Assembly (NCBI GenBank): GCA_002401305.2
Contig: NVSO02000243.1
Span: 1 to 6,139, forward strand
Direction of reading: 5' to 3'
Length of the DNA stretch: 6,139 bases
Origin: Rhodobiaceae bacterium
GTDB lineage: Bacteria > Pseudomonadota > Alphaproteobacteria > Parvibaculales > Parvibaculaceae
Shown here: positions 5,344-6,139 of the stretch, piece after piece
How the letters are laid out: each line of letters begins with the position of its first letter
Numbering within the stretch: position 1 is the first letter of the stretch
Made by a program: the position numbers and the translations under genes
Notes under the pieces: model-generated
Database searches by the model: none
Told to the model about the DNA's origin: nothing
What the model saw: the letters and a program-made list of their open reading frames with translations, nothing else

Positions 5344-5790
5344 TTAAGAGGACCGACCACGTGTCTGTTTTGGCGGTGTCGCTTGGCCTAGGCCAATCTT
5401 CTTCGCCAGCTTAGAACGCTGTTCGGCATAGTTAGGCGCTACCATTGGGTAGTCTGCAGGCAAAACCCATTTCGCACGGTATTCCTCAGGCGTCATATCG
5501 TAGCGGGAGCGCAAGTAACGCTTCAACATCTTTAGTTTTTTCCCGTCTTCCAAGCAAATCAAGTAATCGGGTGTAATCGACTTCTTGATTGCAACGGCTG
5601 GCTCTTGATTGTTTATTTTTGAATTAGTGTTGGAGCCTAGATCGGTTAGAACCTGGTGAACATCTCGTATCATGCTGGGAAGTTCAGTCGATGAAATTGC
5701 GTTATTACTCACATACGCCGAGACAATTTCTGACGCAAGCTGAAGTGCTTCAGCCCTAGAAAATGATTCGTCTTCGGAGTTCTCTACCAT
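5344..5790 (-). CDS. mucR: MucR/Ros-family transcriptional regulator
   Basis: The 148-residue product belongs to the MucR/Ros family of alphaproteobacterial regulators, cytoplasmic DNA-binding proteins that act on AT-rich promoters, often as repressors of surface polysaccharide, motility or cell-cycle genes and of their own gene. The N-terminal oligomerisation part (about 12-52) has ASEIVSAYVSNN and LPSMIRDVHQVL. A Q/N/S-rich linker (53-72) follows. The DNA-binding domain spans about 74-135, with MTPEEYRAKW and LPADYPMVAPNYAEQRSKLAKKIGLG; a short basic tail ends the protein. Compared with the Ros zinc finger (Cys79, Cys82, His92, His97), this protein has Cys79, Asp82, Tyr92 and Tyr97, with Arg96 also lacking a ligand. 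It should therefore fold without zinc, as reported for some Mesorhizobium Ml homologues. ATG 5790 is chosen because the family N-terminus starts there, although the ribosome site (GGAC) is weak. The gene is convergent with hemA and is probably monocistronic. The regulon is unknown. Confidence 0.93.
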   Translation of the reverse strand: MVENSEDESFSRAEALQLASEIVSAYVSNNAISSTELPSMIRDVHQVLTDLGSNTNSKINNQEPAVAIKKSITPDYLICLEDGKKLKMLKRYLRSRYDMTPEEYRAKWVLPADYPMVAPNYAEQRSKLAKKIGLGQATPPKQTRGRSS

Positions 5791-5843
5791 TCTTATTGTC
5801 CACTTGTTGTGTCTACGCGCGACAGAAGTGTTAATACGTAGGA

Positions 5844-5872
5844 TTTATGCCGAACTCTAGATGGAATAGCAA
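5844..5872 (-). promoter_or_regulatory. Possible mucR promoter
   Basis: On the minus strand TTGCTA (5867-5872) and CATAAA (5844-5849) are separated by exactly 17 bp, each matching four of six sigma-70 consensus bases. Transcription would start near 5837, giving a leader of about 47 nt. It is the best candidate in view, but weak. Confidence 0.35.
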
Positions 5873-5986
5873 GTAGAACTGCTGATTTAGTTTGGGAAAT
5901 TTTTGATTGTTTAGTGTTTTGGTGAAATAGACTTCTTTAATGTCGCGCTTACTTAAATAAATACAGTAGAGAATTTTAGTAAAATT

Positions 5987-6007
5987 AGTATAAGCAATTA
6001 TTATACT
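5987..6007. repeat. AT-rich inverted repeat
   Basis: AGTATAA (5987-5993) and TTATACT (6001-6007) are perfect inverted copies around a 7-nt spacer. The right arm contains TATACT, and the minus strand reads TATAAT at 6000-6005, so the site could overlap a promoter -10 on either strand; no matching -35 was found. Confidence 0.35.
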
Positions 6008-6070
6008 TAAGTAGTCGCTAGTTTGGTTTAAAGTGGAATGTGTTTAGGTCGACTGTTTTAGAAGGACTAA

Positions 6071-6100
6071 CTTTCTATGGTTTTCTAGCGCTTTCTAGCG
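6071..6100. repeat. Three tandem 10-bp repeats
   Basis: CTTTCTATGG, TTTTCTAGCG and CTTTCTAGCG follow one another without gap. The last two differ at one base; the first differs from the third at two. The period equals about one helical turn, so a protein would see the copies on the same face. Function is unknown. Confidence 0.5.
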
Positions 6101-6139
6101 TTAGGTTTATGTGCTATTCGGTGGCTGCTTATTCGACGA

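Larger units (their letters stand above)
5791..6139. other. AT-rich gene-free region upstream of mucR
   Basis: No supported gene is seen in these 349 nt. Counting bases gives about 29% G+C for 5881-6060, far below the coding regions nearby. The stretch is rich in TA steps and A/T runs, the kind of DNA MucR-type proteins bind, so autoregulation is plausible. It holds an AT-rich inverted repeat, direct TTAGTA copies (5976-5981 and 5985-5990), an ACTTAAGT palindrome (6005-6012) and three tandem decamers. An ATG at 6109-6111 opens a frame to the right edge, but ten codons are too few to call a gene. Confidence 0.5.

Noticed and set aside
6109..6139. Start of a gene running off the right edge (ATG at 6109)
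   Set aside because: Only ten codons are visible, with a poor ribosome site (AGG 3 nt before the ATG); not enough to support a gene.

Overview
The window looks like chromosomal DNA from an alphaproteobacterium of moderate GC content. Three things point there: a MucR/Ros-family regulator, a C4-pathway 5-aminolevulinate synthase (HemA) and an LdtR-type MarR regulator close to an L,D-transpeptidase gene. The order within the class cannot be read safely; a Rhodospirillales- or Rhizobiales-like origin is a guess. I see no tRNA, rRNA, CRISPR array, insertion sequence or phage gene.

Layout. (1) 1-370, plus: 3' part of an ldtR-like MarR regulator, cut by the window edge. (2) 437-1246, minus: a DUF1295 multi-pass membrane protein, convergent with ldtR and separated from it by a 17-bp hairpin. 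(3) 1247-1440: divergent regulatory gap. (4) 1441-2733, plus: secreted YcbB-type L,D-transpeptidase. (5) 2794-3567, plus: cytoplasmic glycerophosphodiester phosphodiesterase, probably in the same transcript. (6) 3568-3835: hemA leader with a multibranched inverted-repeat structure. (7) 3836-5047, plus: hemA. (8) 5037-5309, plus: small DUF6898-like gene overlapping the hemA 3' end. (9) 5268-5325: bidirectional terminator and a second hairpin between convergent genes. (10) 5344-5790, minus: mucR-type regulator lacking most zinc ligands. (11) 5791-6139: AT-rich non-coding DNA with short repeats.

How the genes may work together. The left half has a cell-envelope theme: an LdtR-like regulator, the peptidoglycan 3-3 crosslinking enzyme that this regulator controls in related bacteria, an integral membrane protein and a phospholipid-headgroup hydrolase. 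The right half is tetrapyrrole synthesis: HemA makes 5-aminolevulinate and is translationally overlapped by a small conserved protein of unknown role. The MucR homologue is a separate minus-strand unit whose upstream DNA has the AT-rich character that MucR proteins bind.

Most genes here are ordinary core genes. The best candidates for something undescribed are the structured, possibly switching RNA leader of hemA and the terminator embedded in the coding end of the small gene after hemA, which may give transcripts without a stop codon.
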